Counted from the first letter of the stretch, positions 16,601 to 24,268 are shown. The stretch: 26,717 nt of DNA from JADFNO01 sp965369945 (GCA_965369945.1 CBDUST010000025.1:1-26717), one strand, 5' to 3'. Numbers and translations: made by a program. The notes: generated from the letters alone by a model not told the origin.

Positions 16601-18285
16601 GCGCGAAACTGAGCTCGCTCGGCAGAGATACGCTCGGCTCGGCTGAAGGCGATGCGGTCGATGACGACGAGCGCTTACGTTCGTTGATGGGTTCATTGCG
16701 GATGCGAATCCAAGCTATGGACCAGTCAGATGTCAGTTCCGCCGATGCCAAGTCGATTGAGCAACTTCAAAGGCTTGTGCAAAGCAAGCGGGAAGGAGTC
16801 TATTCTGGCTACGTATTGACACCTTCACCAACTGCAAGACGCACCCCACCGCCCGGAGCGCCGAGCGCGGGACGTGGTTTTCGGTCAACTGAGGGGGCGA
16901 AGGTCACCGTAGGTTCGTTAGTGAGGAAAGACGTACTCGGCCGACGCGCGCGTGGTAGAAGCGCTCCGGGGTCTAACCTTGGCGGTATGAGTTCAAATAG
17001 TGGTGGACTGCTCGGCCGACGTTCGCGTCCCGGAGAAGTGAAACTTGATGTGAATGGCGCTTTGAACCAACTCTCCAAATCGAGTACCGCTCCGGCTGCT
17101 GCACCCGGCGCAGGTGGCGGCAGCGGAGGTTTCGGTGGCGGAGGTAGAACCGCCGCCGTCTTCGGTGATCCGGTCAACGAGAAGGCTGGCACGCTCGAAG
17201 AAGCACGGCGCTTCGAACGATTCTATCAACGTCCCACCGATTACGAGGTGGGCAAGGCTCGCCCTTTGTTGGAGGTGGTGGACGGTAGGGTGGTTCCGAA
17301 GGGCACAGCCAAGGGCAAGCAGCGACCTCAAACTGGGAATGGTTTGTGGAGCGTCGATACCGGCCGCGCTGCAGAGTTGAACGGTGAACTCCCGTTACTC
17401 ACCGGTATTCCGGCACTCGGCGATTTGTTCCGATACAAGGCCGACGACGAGAAGGGGTTATCTTCCTACGAAACTCTCACAAGGGACGACCAAACGGACA
17501 AGGACACCATCGACCGCCGCGTCGCTGGTAAGGCAAGCCTCTTCGATGACCTGAAGAAACTCACCGAGGCGAACAAAGCCGACAATGAGCCTGCGACAGC
17601 CGATGCGCCGGCGTCTGCGATCGCTCCTGCGGATGCGGCCCCGCCTGCTTCGGAACCGGCTGATGAACTCGTCGCGGCCGGGCTGGAAAGCGTCGAGGCG
17701 GAAAATTCAATCGAAGCGATCGAGCTTCCGCTTTTGACGCATCTGTTTAGCCGGGCCGGTCGGCCGCTGCTGACCAACGAAGTCGCGATCATCATCGGCC
17801 AACTCGTCGAAGCTGACCAACTCGACACGGCTAAGCAACTCACAGATGAGTTGCTCATCTATCTGCCGGAGTATGAGATCGGCGTGAAGATGCGCGATGC
17901 GCTGGTCAACGCCGAATTTGACGATGCAGCGCGCCGAACCGCCGTGATCGAGCTTGCGCTAACGGCGCAGGCCCAACTCGAAGCGGTGATGTTCCAAGCG
18001 TGGGCCGAGGCGCGTTTGCGCAATGTGTTGGAGGAGAGTCTCTATCAAACGCTGGTTGATGCGAGTACGAACGACGCGCTACTGGTGAGTGTGCTTGCGA
18101 CGAGCATGGATGACGATGTTCTGAGCGCTTTGCAGGAAGCGGGGTTGATCGTCAAGGCGAAGCCGACAAGCGGCTCGTTTGTGGTTGGTGAAACTTCGCG
18201 CGGGAAGCTGATTGATCTGGCGTTGTTGCGAGCGGTGCGGCGCATCGAGCCGGCACGATTGACGGTAACGCCCAACGGAGAATGA
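13669..18285 (+). CDS. Giant VIT/VWA protein with a cytoplasmic anti-sigma-like N-terminus and one membrane helix
   Basis: The protein has 1538 residues. Residues 1-90 are hydrophilic (DELDAMLRTWHDANAQ, then RDRLVRTLAEQAQ), with no zinc HxxxCxxC, and in this position look like a cytoplasmic anti-sigma part. Residues about 95-115 form a membrane helix ending in AMAQ. The VIT domain covers about 125-260 (VNIKQTYQNPYKKKIEAVYT, then GEVKEREKARQIYE). The VWA domain has a full MIDAS: D540-x-S-x-S544, T610 and D734 (FLTDGYVGN). About 100 extra residues (about 622-722) interrupt it. TSFVAVEKS, typical of such proteins, follows near 930. A Gly/Pro/Ala-rich linker, a secretin-like segment (1241-1257) and a helical C-terminal region come last. 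Function is unknown; a surface sensor or binding protein tied to the sigma factor is inferred. Confidence 0.88.
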   Translation: MTTTPNNPKTPDDIGPPPRDELDAMLRTWHDANAQRAAAGRDRLVRTLAEQAQEKEQVLRFADHPTVREPKRAAHTTTRPSPFVFLRSVAVNPYSRLAASVMILAALITLLIPTPGNRAMAQDNIIMVPEGGRLEALDDQGNLIGPCPLKDTVVNVEVSGFFSRVNIKQTYQNPYKKKIEAVYTFPMSHRAAVDRMTMTVGDRVVVGEVKEREKARQIYEVARAQGYVTSLLEQERPNIFTQSIANIEPEAQVIVEISYVEVLEPKDGQYTFDFPMVVGPRYIPGASMTSPAIVPAELAVRHGVTLLGPAKLTVGAAGEVTDLGSLQTGKLNALLTSAQPIKYPGDTWWGKGDPTGGAGQISVWYRFEAEYSDESKEFGELYTDGTGRINGRWFYTDPATITEMGTGFSQNTNQVPDASRITPEPVKPGQRAGHNIFVTVTIDTGGPGIVDLKSTLHELTGDDFLDDDEAPSKVTVALADAKEIPNRDFVLSWRTSAETIAEAKLTHAGENGGFFTLILQPPDRVEVADIPSRELIFVMDISGSMRGYPIEKSKEVIAKAIDAMRPRDTFNVITFANGTGILWSEPKPATADNRTAAQAFINSQRGGGGTEMMNAINAALVQGPIDEPQPLTAGQLADLPADGRDVEITVAYPNIHVSGESDVYMVPVRDDLKLRLQMRTNLPTVFQPEGVTVGMTGTWSTINGNRVLIVNRAWLVGMQKAPTKPMRIVLFLTDGYVGNDMAIIGAIKKNAHTTRVFSFGIGNSVNRYLLQGMANAGRGEAEFVLLESDSDAAVQRFTKRVETPVLTDITLAFSDGLEVTDVIPPLDAVPDLFDVQPLVIHGRYSKAGKGTLTIAGNTGAGPYERTIDLEFAEDEPEHDVIATLWARAKVEQIMSQDLAAAQQNNFPADMKQQVIALGEEFQIMTQYTSFVAVEKSRLTIDGQPVLVAVPIEMPSGVSYEGIFGGMIEEAVGQEIFLGAKLSSLGRDTLGSAEGDAVDDDERLRSLMGSLRMRIQAMDQSDVSSADAKSIEQLQRLVQSKREGVYSGYVLTPSPTARRTPPPGAPSAGRGFRSTEGAKVTVGSLVRKDVLGRRARGRSAPGSNLGGMSSNSGGLLGRRSRPGEVKLDVNGALNQLSKSSTAPAAAPGAGGGSGGFGGGGRTAAVFGDPVNEKAGTLEEARRFERFYQRPTDYEVGKARPLLEVVDGRVVPKGTAKGKQRPQTGNGLWSVDTGRAAELNGELPLLTGIPALGDLFRYKADDEKGLSSYETLTRDDQTDKDTIDRRVAGKASLFDDLKKLTEANKADNEPATADAPASAIAPADAAPPASEPADELVAAGLESVEAENSIEAIELPLLTHLFSRAGRPLLTNEVAIIIGQLVEADQLDTAKQLTDELLIYLPEYEIGVKMRDALVNAEFDDAARRTAVIELALTAQAQLEAVMFQAWAEARLRNVLEESLYQTLVDASTNDALLVSVLATSMDDDVLSALQEAGLIVKAKPTSGSFVVGETSRGKLIDLALLRAVRRIEPARLTVTPNGE
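13927..13941 (+). promoter_or_regulatory. Internal ribosome-binding site and possible GTG start within the VIT/VWA gene
   Basis: AGGAG at 13927-13931 is followed by 7 nt and an in-frame GTG at 13939. Translation from there would begin MNPYSRLAASVMILAALITL and end a classic signal peptide at AMA|Q. This would make a secreted form lacking the cytoplasmic N-terminus. Use of the site is inferred. Confidence 0.5.
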
Positions 18286-18298
18286 TCGCGGGGTAACT

Positions 18299-18366
18299 CC
18301 ACGGATTACTATCCGTGGGCGTCCGTTATCGCTACGCAACACCCACAGAAGCCCGTGGGCGTCCGT
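18299..18366. repeat. Intergenic palindromic repeat element (hairpin plus degenerate second copy)
   Basis: CCACGGAT-TACT-ATCCGTGG (18299-18318) is a perfect 8-bp stem with a 4-nt loop, just after the VIT/VWA stop. The tail CCGTGGGCGTCCGT recurs at 18353-18366, where CCCAC (18342-18346) and GTGGG (18355-18359) give a weaker hairpin. The same element occurs at 25594-25615 and a GC-richer relative at 21018-21037. This looks like an interspersed REP-like family, possibly acting as a 3'-end structure. The rest of 18286-18441 showed nothing else. Confidence 0.7.
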
Positions 18367-18441
18367 AGGTCAATCGCTCGCTTTCGGTAAACGTATGGCA
18401 GCAGGTGGTGAAAGCGGAGGGGCGCCTCACCCGCTAATCGG

Positions 18442-19071
18442 TTAGAACGGGCACGTTGCCTCGAACGTCATCGGCTCGGCGGTGCCGGGATGTACGAGCC
18501 ACAATGATTGTGCGTGCAACAGCAATCGATCCGCCAGTCCTTGAACATCCGGTGGCGCATAGAGGTTGTCACCAAGAATCGGGTAGCCGATCGATTGCAA
18601 GTGCAAACGAAGTTGATGCGAACGCCCGGTGATCGGACGCAGCTCCAAACGCGAGCGATCCGCATCACGCTCCAGCACACGATAGTTCGTCACCGCGGAT
18701 CGCCCGTGATCATGATCAATGATCTGACGCGGCGCATTTTGGGGGTCCATATCCTTGCGCATGGGCAGGTCGATCTTGCCCTTATCTTGCTCGACGCTGC
18801 CGTGGACGATCGCGATATAAATCTTTTGCACCTCCCGATCGTGAAACTGTCGGCTCAGCTCACGATGGGCCTCAGCATCCAGCGCCATGACGATCACGCC
18901 GGACGTGTCGCGGTCCAATCGATGAACGATCCGAGCCGCCGGGATTTCACTCTGCACGCGCGTGGCCAGACAATCGAGTTTGTCGGGCCCAATCCCGGGC
19001 ACCGACAGCAGCCCCGCCGGCTTGTTGAGCACGACGATGCGGCCGTCTTGGTGAATGACATTCAAGGCCAT
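18442..19071 (-). CDS. rluA: RluA-family 23S rRNA/tRNA pseudouridine synthase
   Basis: The protein has 209 residues, about the length of E. coli RluA and without an N-terminal S4 domain. It opens with the family's VVLNKPAGLLSVPG and has the catalytic motif RIVHRLDRDTSGVIVMALD, whose Asp in RLDRDTSG is the nucleophile. Later come YIAIVHG, LELRPITGRSHQLRLHL, GYPILGDNLYAPP and LLLHAQSLWL, all classical family blocks. It should convert uridine to pseudouridine in structured RNA; the exact site cannot be told from sequence. The RluA subgroup is my preferred reading, based on length and the ending ATCPF. It is divergent from the TolB-like gene, about 113 bp away. Confidence 0.9.
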   Translation of the reverse strand: MALNVIHQDGRIVVLNKPAGLLSVPGIGPDKLDCLATRVQSEIPAARIVHRLDRDTSGVIVMALDAEAHRELSRQFHDREVQKIYIAIVHGSVEQDKGKIDLPMRKDMDPQNAPRQIIDHDHGRSAVTNYRVLERDADRSRLELRPITGRSHQLRLHLQSIGYPILGDNLYAPPDVQGLADRLLLHAQSLWLVHPGTAEPMTFEATCPF

Positions 19072-19184
19072 GGAACTGCTACGGTAGGCACGGATCAGGT
19101 CCGGCTACAACGAGCCGGGCGATTGGGCGTATCATTGGGTCCATCGAATTCTCCTTCGACATCCCCTTTGAAAGCTCCAACGCC

Positions 19185-20381
19185 ATGAGAAGAACTGCCA
19201 TGCTCGGCTCGTTGATCGTCTGCACGTTCGCTGTCAGCGTCTCAGCGCAATTGACGGACGGCATGTCCGATGAATCCACCAACTGGCAACAGGCCGAGGT
19301 AGGGATTCTGGCCAACCACATGCAGTTGACGTTCGCTGACCGGTTCGTCAAGGCTGGCGAATCGTATTTCTCGCCCGACGACTCCAAAGTGATTTTCCAA
19401 GCAGTCGAATTGCCGCCGCAAGGCGAGGCTGCCGATCCGTTCTACGCGATGATCGTCGCCGACATCGTGCGAGATGACGATGGACGAATTACCGGCATCG
19501 ACAACATCAAACGACTCAGTCCTCCCGGATCGGCCAACACCTGCGGCTGGTTTCATCCGACCGATCCGAATGTCGTTCTGTTTGCTTCGACGGTTGATCC
19601 GCCGGTTGAACAAAAGCCGCCGGGGTTTGTGCGCGACACTCAGCGTTACCGCTGGATGTTCCCGCCTGAGATGAAGATCGTCCGTTGTGAATTGGATAAC
19701 GCAGACGGAACCGCTGAGACGATTGAAGTGATTTACGGGAACGACAGCGCGTATCAAGCCGAAGCCTCGTTGACAAAGGACGGCCAGCATCTGCTGTTTT
19801 GTGACCTAACGTCCAACGCCGGCGATCTGTTCATCAAGGACCTTACAACGGGCAACATCAATCGCATTGTCCAAGCCCGGGGATACGACGGCGGTCCCTT
19901 TTTCTCACCGGACGACAAGCGCATCTGTTACCGCTCCGATCGGCGGGGCGATCACTACTTGCAGCTTTTCATCGGCGAGTTGGCGAGGAACGAGCGTGGC
20001 GAGATCGTGGGCCTCTCGCGGGAATATCAGATCACCGACAATGGCCATGTGAATTGGGCGCCGTTTTGGCATCCAGACGGCCGATTCCTCGTATACGCAA
20101 CCAGTGAAGTCGGGCACCACAATTACGAGATCTTCCTGCTCGATGCGGACCCCGGCGATCTGGAAGGATCGAATGGGACGATCAAGTACGGCACGCGTCG
20201 CCGAAGGATCACCCATGCGGCCAATGCGGACGTGTTGCCCGCTTTTAGTGCCGATGGGAGTGTGATGATCTGGACCAGTCAGCGCGGCGCGGATGGCGAG
20301 AGCCAGCTTTGGGTCGCGGACTTTGTGATTGAACTTGATTCTCCGGGAGCGGCCGATGTGTCGCAGCGTTCTACGCCATAG
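19185..20381 (+). CDS. Secreted TolB-like (PD40) beta-propeller protein
   Basis: The protein has 398 residues with an N-terminal signal peptide (MRRTAMLGSLIVCTFAVSVSAQ). The rest consists of repeats of the PD40/WD40-like TolB type: YFSPDDSKVIFQA, SLTKDGQHLLFCDL, FFSPDDKRICYRSDRRGDHY, PFWHPDGRFLVYATS and AFSADGSVMIWTSQRG. Such proteins form six- or seven-bladed propellers in the periplasm and usually bind proteins or polysaccharides. It overlaps the next gene, for a lipoprotein, so the two probably work together. There is no sign of a catalytic domain. The start ATG lacks a strong ribosome-binding site; the Met five codons later (MLGSLIV) is an alternative. Confidence 0.85.
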   Translation: MRRTAMLGSLIVCTFAVSVSAQLTDGMSDESTNWQQAEVGILANHMQLTFADRFVKAGESYFSPDDSKVIFQAVELPPQGEAADPFYAMIVADIVRDDDGRITGIDNIKRLSPPGSANTCGWFHPTDPNVVLFASTVDPPVEQKPPGFVRDTQRYRWMFPPEMKIVRCELDNADGTAETIEVIYGNDSAYQAEASLTKDGQHLLFCDLTSNAGDLFIKDLTTGNINRIVQARGYDGGPFFSPDDKRICYRSDRRGDHYLQLFIGELARNERGEIVGLSREYQITDNGHVNWAPFWHPDGRFLVYATSEVGHHNYEIFLLDADPGDLEGSNGTIKYGTRRRRITHAANADVLPAFSADGSVMIWTSQRGADGESQLWVADFVIELDSPGAADVSQRSTP

Positions 20382-20988
20382 CAACAAACACCTCGGCTGG
20401 GTCGTGCTGTTCACGGCGTCGCTTGGATGTGAAGAGTACCGCATAGAGCATCATCGCCGACCTTCGTACTACCAAGATGCCGCGGTGGGCGAGCTACCTG
20501 ATCGCATCACGCTTGCTGACGGCACGGTGATTGTCTACGAGACGATCAACGGGGCTGGCGACCTGAAGACGGGCGATGTCAGCGACGAAAACGTATTCCA
20601 GATTCGCGAGGAATTTGAGGACGGCAGCGTTGTTTTGCGAGCGCGCGTGCCTGAGCAGGTGCTGGCGAACACCTTGACGTGCCTGCGCAATCAGGAGTAC
20701 GAGTTGTTGTGGGAGCAGTTGCTCTCAGAGCGAACCAGGCGATCCTACGAACTGCAAGGGAAGGGCGTCGAGGACTTCGCTAACTATTTCGCGCAGCGAC
20801 GCAACGATCTAGCCAGGACGATCAATCGCATGATGCTGGGGATTCCGCGCAACGAGGTGGTCATGGAAAACGTCGGCTCCGGCGTGATACGGATCCGATT
20901 CCATCCGCAGGTGGGCAGGCTGTTCAGGTTCAAGACCGTCGATATCGTCAGCGAAGGCCCGGGCTTGAAACTGCTGATGATCCACTGA
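20356..20988 (+). CDS. Small predicted lipoprotein of unknown function
   Basis: The protein has 210 residues from ATG at 20356, which has GGGAG 6 nt upstream. A TTG nine codons earlier is possible but less likely. The N-terminus VVLFTASLGCEEY has a lipobox (SLGC), so Cys24 should be lipidated after signal peptidase II cleavage. The mature part has a short extended region (LADGTVIVYETI), a predicted helical middle (LTCLRNQEYELLWEQLLSE, then EDFANYFAQRRNDLARTINR) and a beta-rich end (SGVIRIRFHPQV). I do not recognise the family. It overlaps the TolB-like gene by 26 bp, which suggests translational coupling and a shared envelope role. Confidence 0.8.
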   Translation: MCRSVLRHSNKHLGWVVLFTASLGCEEYRIEHHRRPSYYQDAAVGELPDRITLADGTVIVYETINGAGDLKTGDVSDENVFQIREEFEDGSVVLRARVPEQVLANTLTCLRNQEYELLWEQLLSERTRRSYELQGKGVEDFANYFAQRRNDLARTINRMMLGIPRNEVVMENVGSGVIRIRFHPQVGRLFRFKTVDIVSEGPGLKLLMIH

Positions 20989-21017
20989 GTCGGTAGATTG
21001 ACTGTGTTTTGAGGAGT

Positions 21018-21037
21018 CCGCGGGTTACCACCCGCGG
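21018..21037. repeat. Intergenic hairpin related to the 18299 and 25594 elements
   Basis: CCGCGGGT-TACC-ACCCGCGG is a perfect 8-bp stem with a 4-nt loop, in the 69-bp space between the convergent lipoprotein gene and the small membrane protein gene. Position and geometry match the other copies, while the stem bases differ in a compensatory way. It may serve as a bidirectional 3'-end structure; no T-tract follows. Confidence 0.65.
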
Positions 21038-21057
21038 CTGTTTCGATGCGTTGATGC

Positions 21058-21348
21058 CTACAGCAAACGCCCGACGTTCACGCCGCTGGACAAGATCAGC
21101 AGTCCGCCGGCTACCTTGTCGTGGTTGTTGGCTTTGGCCCAGTGGATCGTCGGTTCGACGAGCGTGACCAATTGCATGATCTTGCCAGCCTCGACGGCGA
21201 CTGGATGACCAGTGTTGATCAAGGTGCCGCCACCCATGACCAGCAGGACATAGGCGAGCACGAGGTTCAGCAACACCGCGATCGGCCGAAAGCGGCGGCG
21301 CGGGGCGGCGGTGGGTTGTTCCTGGCAGCACGGGCAACATTGGTTCAT
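21058..21348 (-). CDS. Small Cys-rich single-pass or two-pass membrane protein
   Basis: The protein has 96 residues from ATG at 21348, with GGAG 7 nt upstream. It starts MNQCCPCCQEQP, a double CC-P-CC cluster that could bind metal. A basic stretch (RRRFRP) and a membrane helix (IAVLLNLVLAYVLLVMGGG) follow, then an amphipathic or second hydrophobic segment near AGGLLILSSGVNVG. I do not recognise a family. It lies downstream of the clpC terminator on the same strand, so it is probably transcribed separately. It could be a false gene, but the ribosome-binding site and membrane pattern favour a real one. Confidence 0.65.
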   Translation of the reverse strand: MNQCCPCCQEQPTAAPRRRFRPIAVLLNLVLAYVLLVMGGGTLINTGHPVAVEAGKIMQLVTLVEPTIHWAKANNHDKVAGGLLILSSGVNVGRLL

Positions 21349-21428
21349 GGCTGGGCTCCGAAGTTGGCGGCTCAGCACGTTCTTGGGAAGGGGCGTGGGT
21401 GAGTTTCAGATTCGGACGACGGCCAATG

Positions 21429-21455
21429 AAAACGGCGGGCCTTGGTGGCCCGCCG
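21429..21455 (-). terminator. Intrinsic terminator of clpC
   Basis: CGGCGGGCC (21433-21441) and GGCCCGCCG (21447-21455) form a perfect 9-bp GC stem with a 5-nt loop. On the minus strand it is followed directly by TTTT (21432-21429). It lies 38 bp after the clpC stop, in the correct orientation. Confidence 0.85.
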
Positions 21456-21492
21456 GGGGATATCGAGGATTGTAAATTCGTGCAGTGCGGAC

Positions 21493-24063
21493 TCAGGCCG
21501 TGGCCGCGGGCTCTTCCGTGGGGCTGTCAGGGCTGGGCTCGGGCGCATCGCCATCGTCCGAATCGTCGCCGGGGCCCTCGTCCTTGGGTATCGGCTCTGA
21601 CTGGAAGTAGAGGTTCTCAGCGTCCTTCTTGTGCGTGACCGTGATCTTCTCGCCAGAGCGAAAGTCACCGCTGAGCAAGGACTCGGCCAGCGGATCTTCG
21701 ATGTAGGAGCCGATAGCGCGTCGCAACGGCCGGGCCCCGAAGTCCGGGTTGAATCCCTTGTCGATCAGGAACTCCTTGGCCTTCTTGTCCAGTTCCATGA
21801 CAATTCCCTTGGCCTCCAGCCGCTCGCGCACCTTGGCCAACTCGATCTCGATGATGCCGAACAGATCGTCCTTGGTCAGCGGCCGGAAGACAATGATCTC
21901 GTCCAGGCGGTTGATAAACTCTGGGCGGAAGTATTTCTCTGCTTCGTTCATCAGCGTCGACTTCATCTTCTCGTAGTCCTGAACTTCGTCGCGCTTGCCA
22001 AAGCCGAACTGCTGTCCGCCCTTGATCATATCCGCGCCGATGTTGGAGGTCATGATCAGGATCACGTTCTTGAAATCGACATTCCTACCGAACGAATCGG
22101 TGAGACGCCCCTCTTCCATGATCTGAAGGAGCATGTTGAAGACGTCGGGATGCGCCTTTTCCACTTCGTCGAGCAGAACGACGGCGTAAGGCCGACGACG
22201 GATGCGCTCAGTCAGTTGTCCACCTTCTTCGTAACCGACATATCCGGGCGGTGCGCCGATGAGCCTGGAGACGTTGTGCTTCTCCATGTACTCGCTCATG
22301 TCCAGGTAGACCAGCGCATCGGGGTCGCCGAACATGAACTCGGCCAAGGCCTTGGCGAGCAACGTCTTCCCGACGCCGGACGGGCCGACGAAGATAAACG
22401 AGCCCATGGGCCTGCGGGGGTCTTTCAGTCCGGATCGGGCCTTGCGGATGGCGCGCGAGACGGATTTGACCGCTTCTTCCTGGCTGACGACGGTCTTGTG
22501 CAACTCATCCTCGAGGTGCAGCAGCCGCTCGGATTCGTCCTTCTCCAAACGGGTCAGCGGAATGCCGGTCATCTTGCTGACGACCTCGGCGATCACCTCC
22601 CCATCGACGACGCCGTCGATCTCGTTCATCTTTTTGCGCCAATCCTGCTGAATGTGGTCCTTCTCCTTGCGGAGCTTCTCGGCGCGGTCGCGCAGCTCAG
22701 CGGCCTTCTCGTAGTCAGCGCCTTTGACCGCCTCTTCCTTCTCGATGGAAAGCAATTCGATCTGCTCTTCGAGCTCAGCGAGGTTGGGCGGTTTGGTCAT
22801 CGACTTGAGCCGCACACGTGCGCCCGCTTCGTCGATCACGTCGATGGATTTGTCCGGCTGGACACGTCCGGTGATGTACCGATCAGACAGCTCTACGGCT
22901 GTATCTAGCGCATCATCGGTGATGCGCACGCGGTGGTGCTGGGCGTAACGCTCGCGCAGCCCCTTGAGGATTTCGATGGTTTCTTTGGCGTTGGGCGGAT
23001 TCACAGCGATCGATTGGAATCGCCGCTCCAACGCCGCGTCCTTCTCTATGTACTTGCGGTACTCGTCGAAGGTGGTGGCGCCGATGCATTGGATCTCGCC
23101 GCGCGAGAGCGCCGGCTTGAGCACGTTGGACGCGTCGATCGCACCCTCAGCCCCACCGGCGCCGACCAATGTATGCAACTCGTCGATGAACAGGATGACA
23201 TTCTTGGCGCGGCGCACTTCGTTCATCACGGCCTTGATTCGTTCTTCGAATTGGCCTCGGTACTTGGTGCCTGCAACCATCATCGCTAAATCGAGAACGA
23301 CGATCCGACGATCGTGCAGCAAGTCGGGCACCTCTTGGTTGATGACCTGCTGGGCTAGACCTTCGACGATGGCGGTCTTACCCACGCCCGCCTCGCCCAG
23401 AAGCACCGGGTTGTTCTTGGTGCGTCGACAAAGGACCTGGATCAGCCGTTCGATTTCATCGGTGCGGCCGATGACGGGATCGAGTTCGCCGCTGCGGGCC
23501 AGCTCGGTGAGATCGCGGCCGAAGCTATCCAGCGCGGGGGTCTTACTCTTGCTCCGACGGGGTGAACCGCCCGGCTCACCGGCGCCGGCAGGCTCCAATG
23601 AGTCAGCCGCTTCGTCGGACTCCACTCCGGCGCCCAGGAGGTTGAGCACTTCCTCGCGCACTTCTTCGAGCTTCAGCCCGAGATTCATCAGCACCTGCGC
23701 CGCCACGCCCTCATGCTCGCGCAACAGGCCCAGCAGCAAGTGCTCGGTGCCGACATAGTTGTGGTTGAGGTTCCGCGCTTCTTCGATTGCGTATTCAATG
23801 ACCTTCTTGGCCCGAGGCGTCTGGGGTAGTTTGCCCATCGTTACCATGTCCGGGCCGGACTTGACGAGCTTCTCGACCTCCAGGCGCACTTTGCGCAGAT
23901 CGATATCGAGGTTCTTCAGTACATTGGCGCCGACCCCGGATCCTTCCTTCACCAGCCCGAGCAGAATGTGCTCGGTCCCGATGTATTCATGATTGAAGCG
24001 CTGGGCTTCCTGGTTGGCCAGGGCCATCACTTTCCGGGCGCGATCAGTCAGGCGTTCGAACAT
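21493..24063 (-). CDS. clpC: ClpC-type AAA+ unfoldase of the Clp protease
   Basis: The protein has 856 residues. The start is ATG at 24063 with GGAG 7 nt before it; the preceding in-frame GTG is less likely. Two Clp N repeats occupy about 1-145 (MFERLTDRARKVMALANQEA, then GTEHLLLGLLREHEGVAAQV). AAA domain 1 has Walker A GEAGVGKT (223-230) and Walker B VILFIDELHTL. A UVR-type linker (DYEKAAELRDRAEKLRKEKD) lies in the middle, which marks ClpC over ClpA/ClpB. AAA domain 2 has GPSGVGKTLLAKALAEFMF and VVLLDEVEKAH. A G-F-G sequence near GGQQFGFGKRD and the C-terminal D2 small domain (GARPLRRAIGSYIEDPLAE) follow. It should feed unfolded proteins to ClpP using ATP. The final 30 residues are a strongly acidic Pro-rich tail. 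Confidence 0.97.
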   Translation of the reverse strand: MFERLTDRARKVMALANQEAQRFNHEYIGTEHILLGLVKEGSGVGANVLKNLDIDLRKVRLEVEKLVKSGPDMVTMGKLPQTPRAKKVIEYAIEEARNLNHNYVGTEHLLLGLLREHEGVAAQVLMNLGLKLEEVREEVLNLLGAGVESDEAADSLEPAGAGEPGGSPRRSKSKTPALDSFGRDLTELARSGELDPVIGRTDEIERLIQVLCRRTKNNPVLLGEAGVGKTAIVEGLAQQVINQEVPDLLHDRRIVVLDLAMMVAGTKYRGQFEERIKAVMNEVRRAKNVILFIDELHTLVGAGGAEGAIDASNVLKPALSRGEIQCIGATTFDEYRKYIEKDAALERRFQSIAVNPPNAKETIEILKGLRERYAQHHRVRITDDALDTAVELSDRYITGRVQPDKSIDVIDEAGARVRLKSMTKPPNLAELEEQIELLSIEKEEAVKGADYEKAAELRDRAEKLRKEKDHIQQDWRKKMNEIDGVVDGEVIAEVVSKMTGIPLTRLEKDESERLLHLEDELHKTVVSQEEAVKSVSRAIRKARSGLKDPRRPMGSFIFVGPSGVGKTLLAKALAEFMFGDPDALVYLDMSEYMEKHNVSRLIGAPPGYVGYEEGGQLTERIRRRPYAVVLLDEVEKAHPDVFNMLLQIMEEGRLTDSFGRNVDFKNVILIMTSNIGADMIKGGQQFGFGKRDEVQDYEKMKSTLMNEAEKYFRPEFINRLDEIIVFRPLTKDDLFGIIEIELAKVRERLEAKGIVMELDKKAKEFLIDKGFNPDFGARPLRRAIGSYIEDPLAESLLSGDFRSGEKITVTHKKDAENLYFQSEPIPKDEGPGDDSDDGDAPEPSPDSPTEEPAATA

Positions 24064-24268
24064 CACTCAACTCCATGTCGCCGGCCCAACTCGCCGGGAC
24101 GGGCAGCTGCCACGTTCAGGGTATGTACTCGGCCTCGTACGCCAAGACCGATCCCACCCAGAGATGTAACAACCCCGGTACCATTCTATTCGGCGAGCAG
24201 ACGGCAACGGATGATAATTTCGGGTCCTCGGAGCCTATATAACGCCCGATACCCATGCCGATTTCATC

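Noticed and set aside
17095..17150. Gly/Ala/Pro-rich stretch as a sign of a frameshift
   Set aside because: The frame continues with ordinary codon use on both sides; it is better read as a flexible linker.
21631..22908. 425-codon plus-strand open frame
   Set aside because: It is antisense to clpC; the Asp/Leu-rich product mirrors ClpC codons and has no recognisable domain.
24236..24243. TATATAAC as a -10 promoter box for the gluzincin-like gene
   Set aside because: It is well placed, about 26 nt before the ATG, but no matching -35 box was seen, so it was not listed as a feature.
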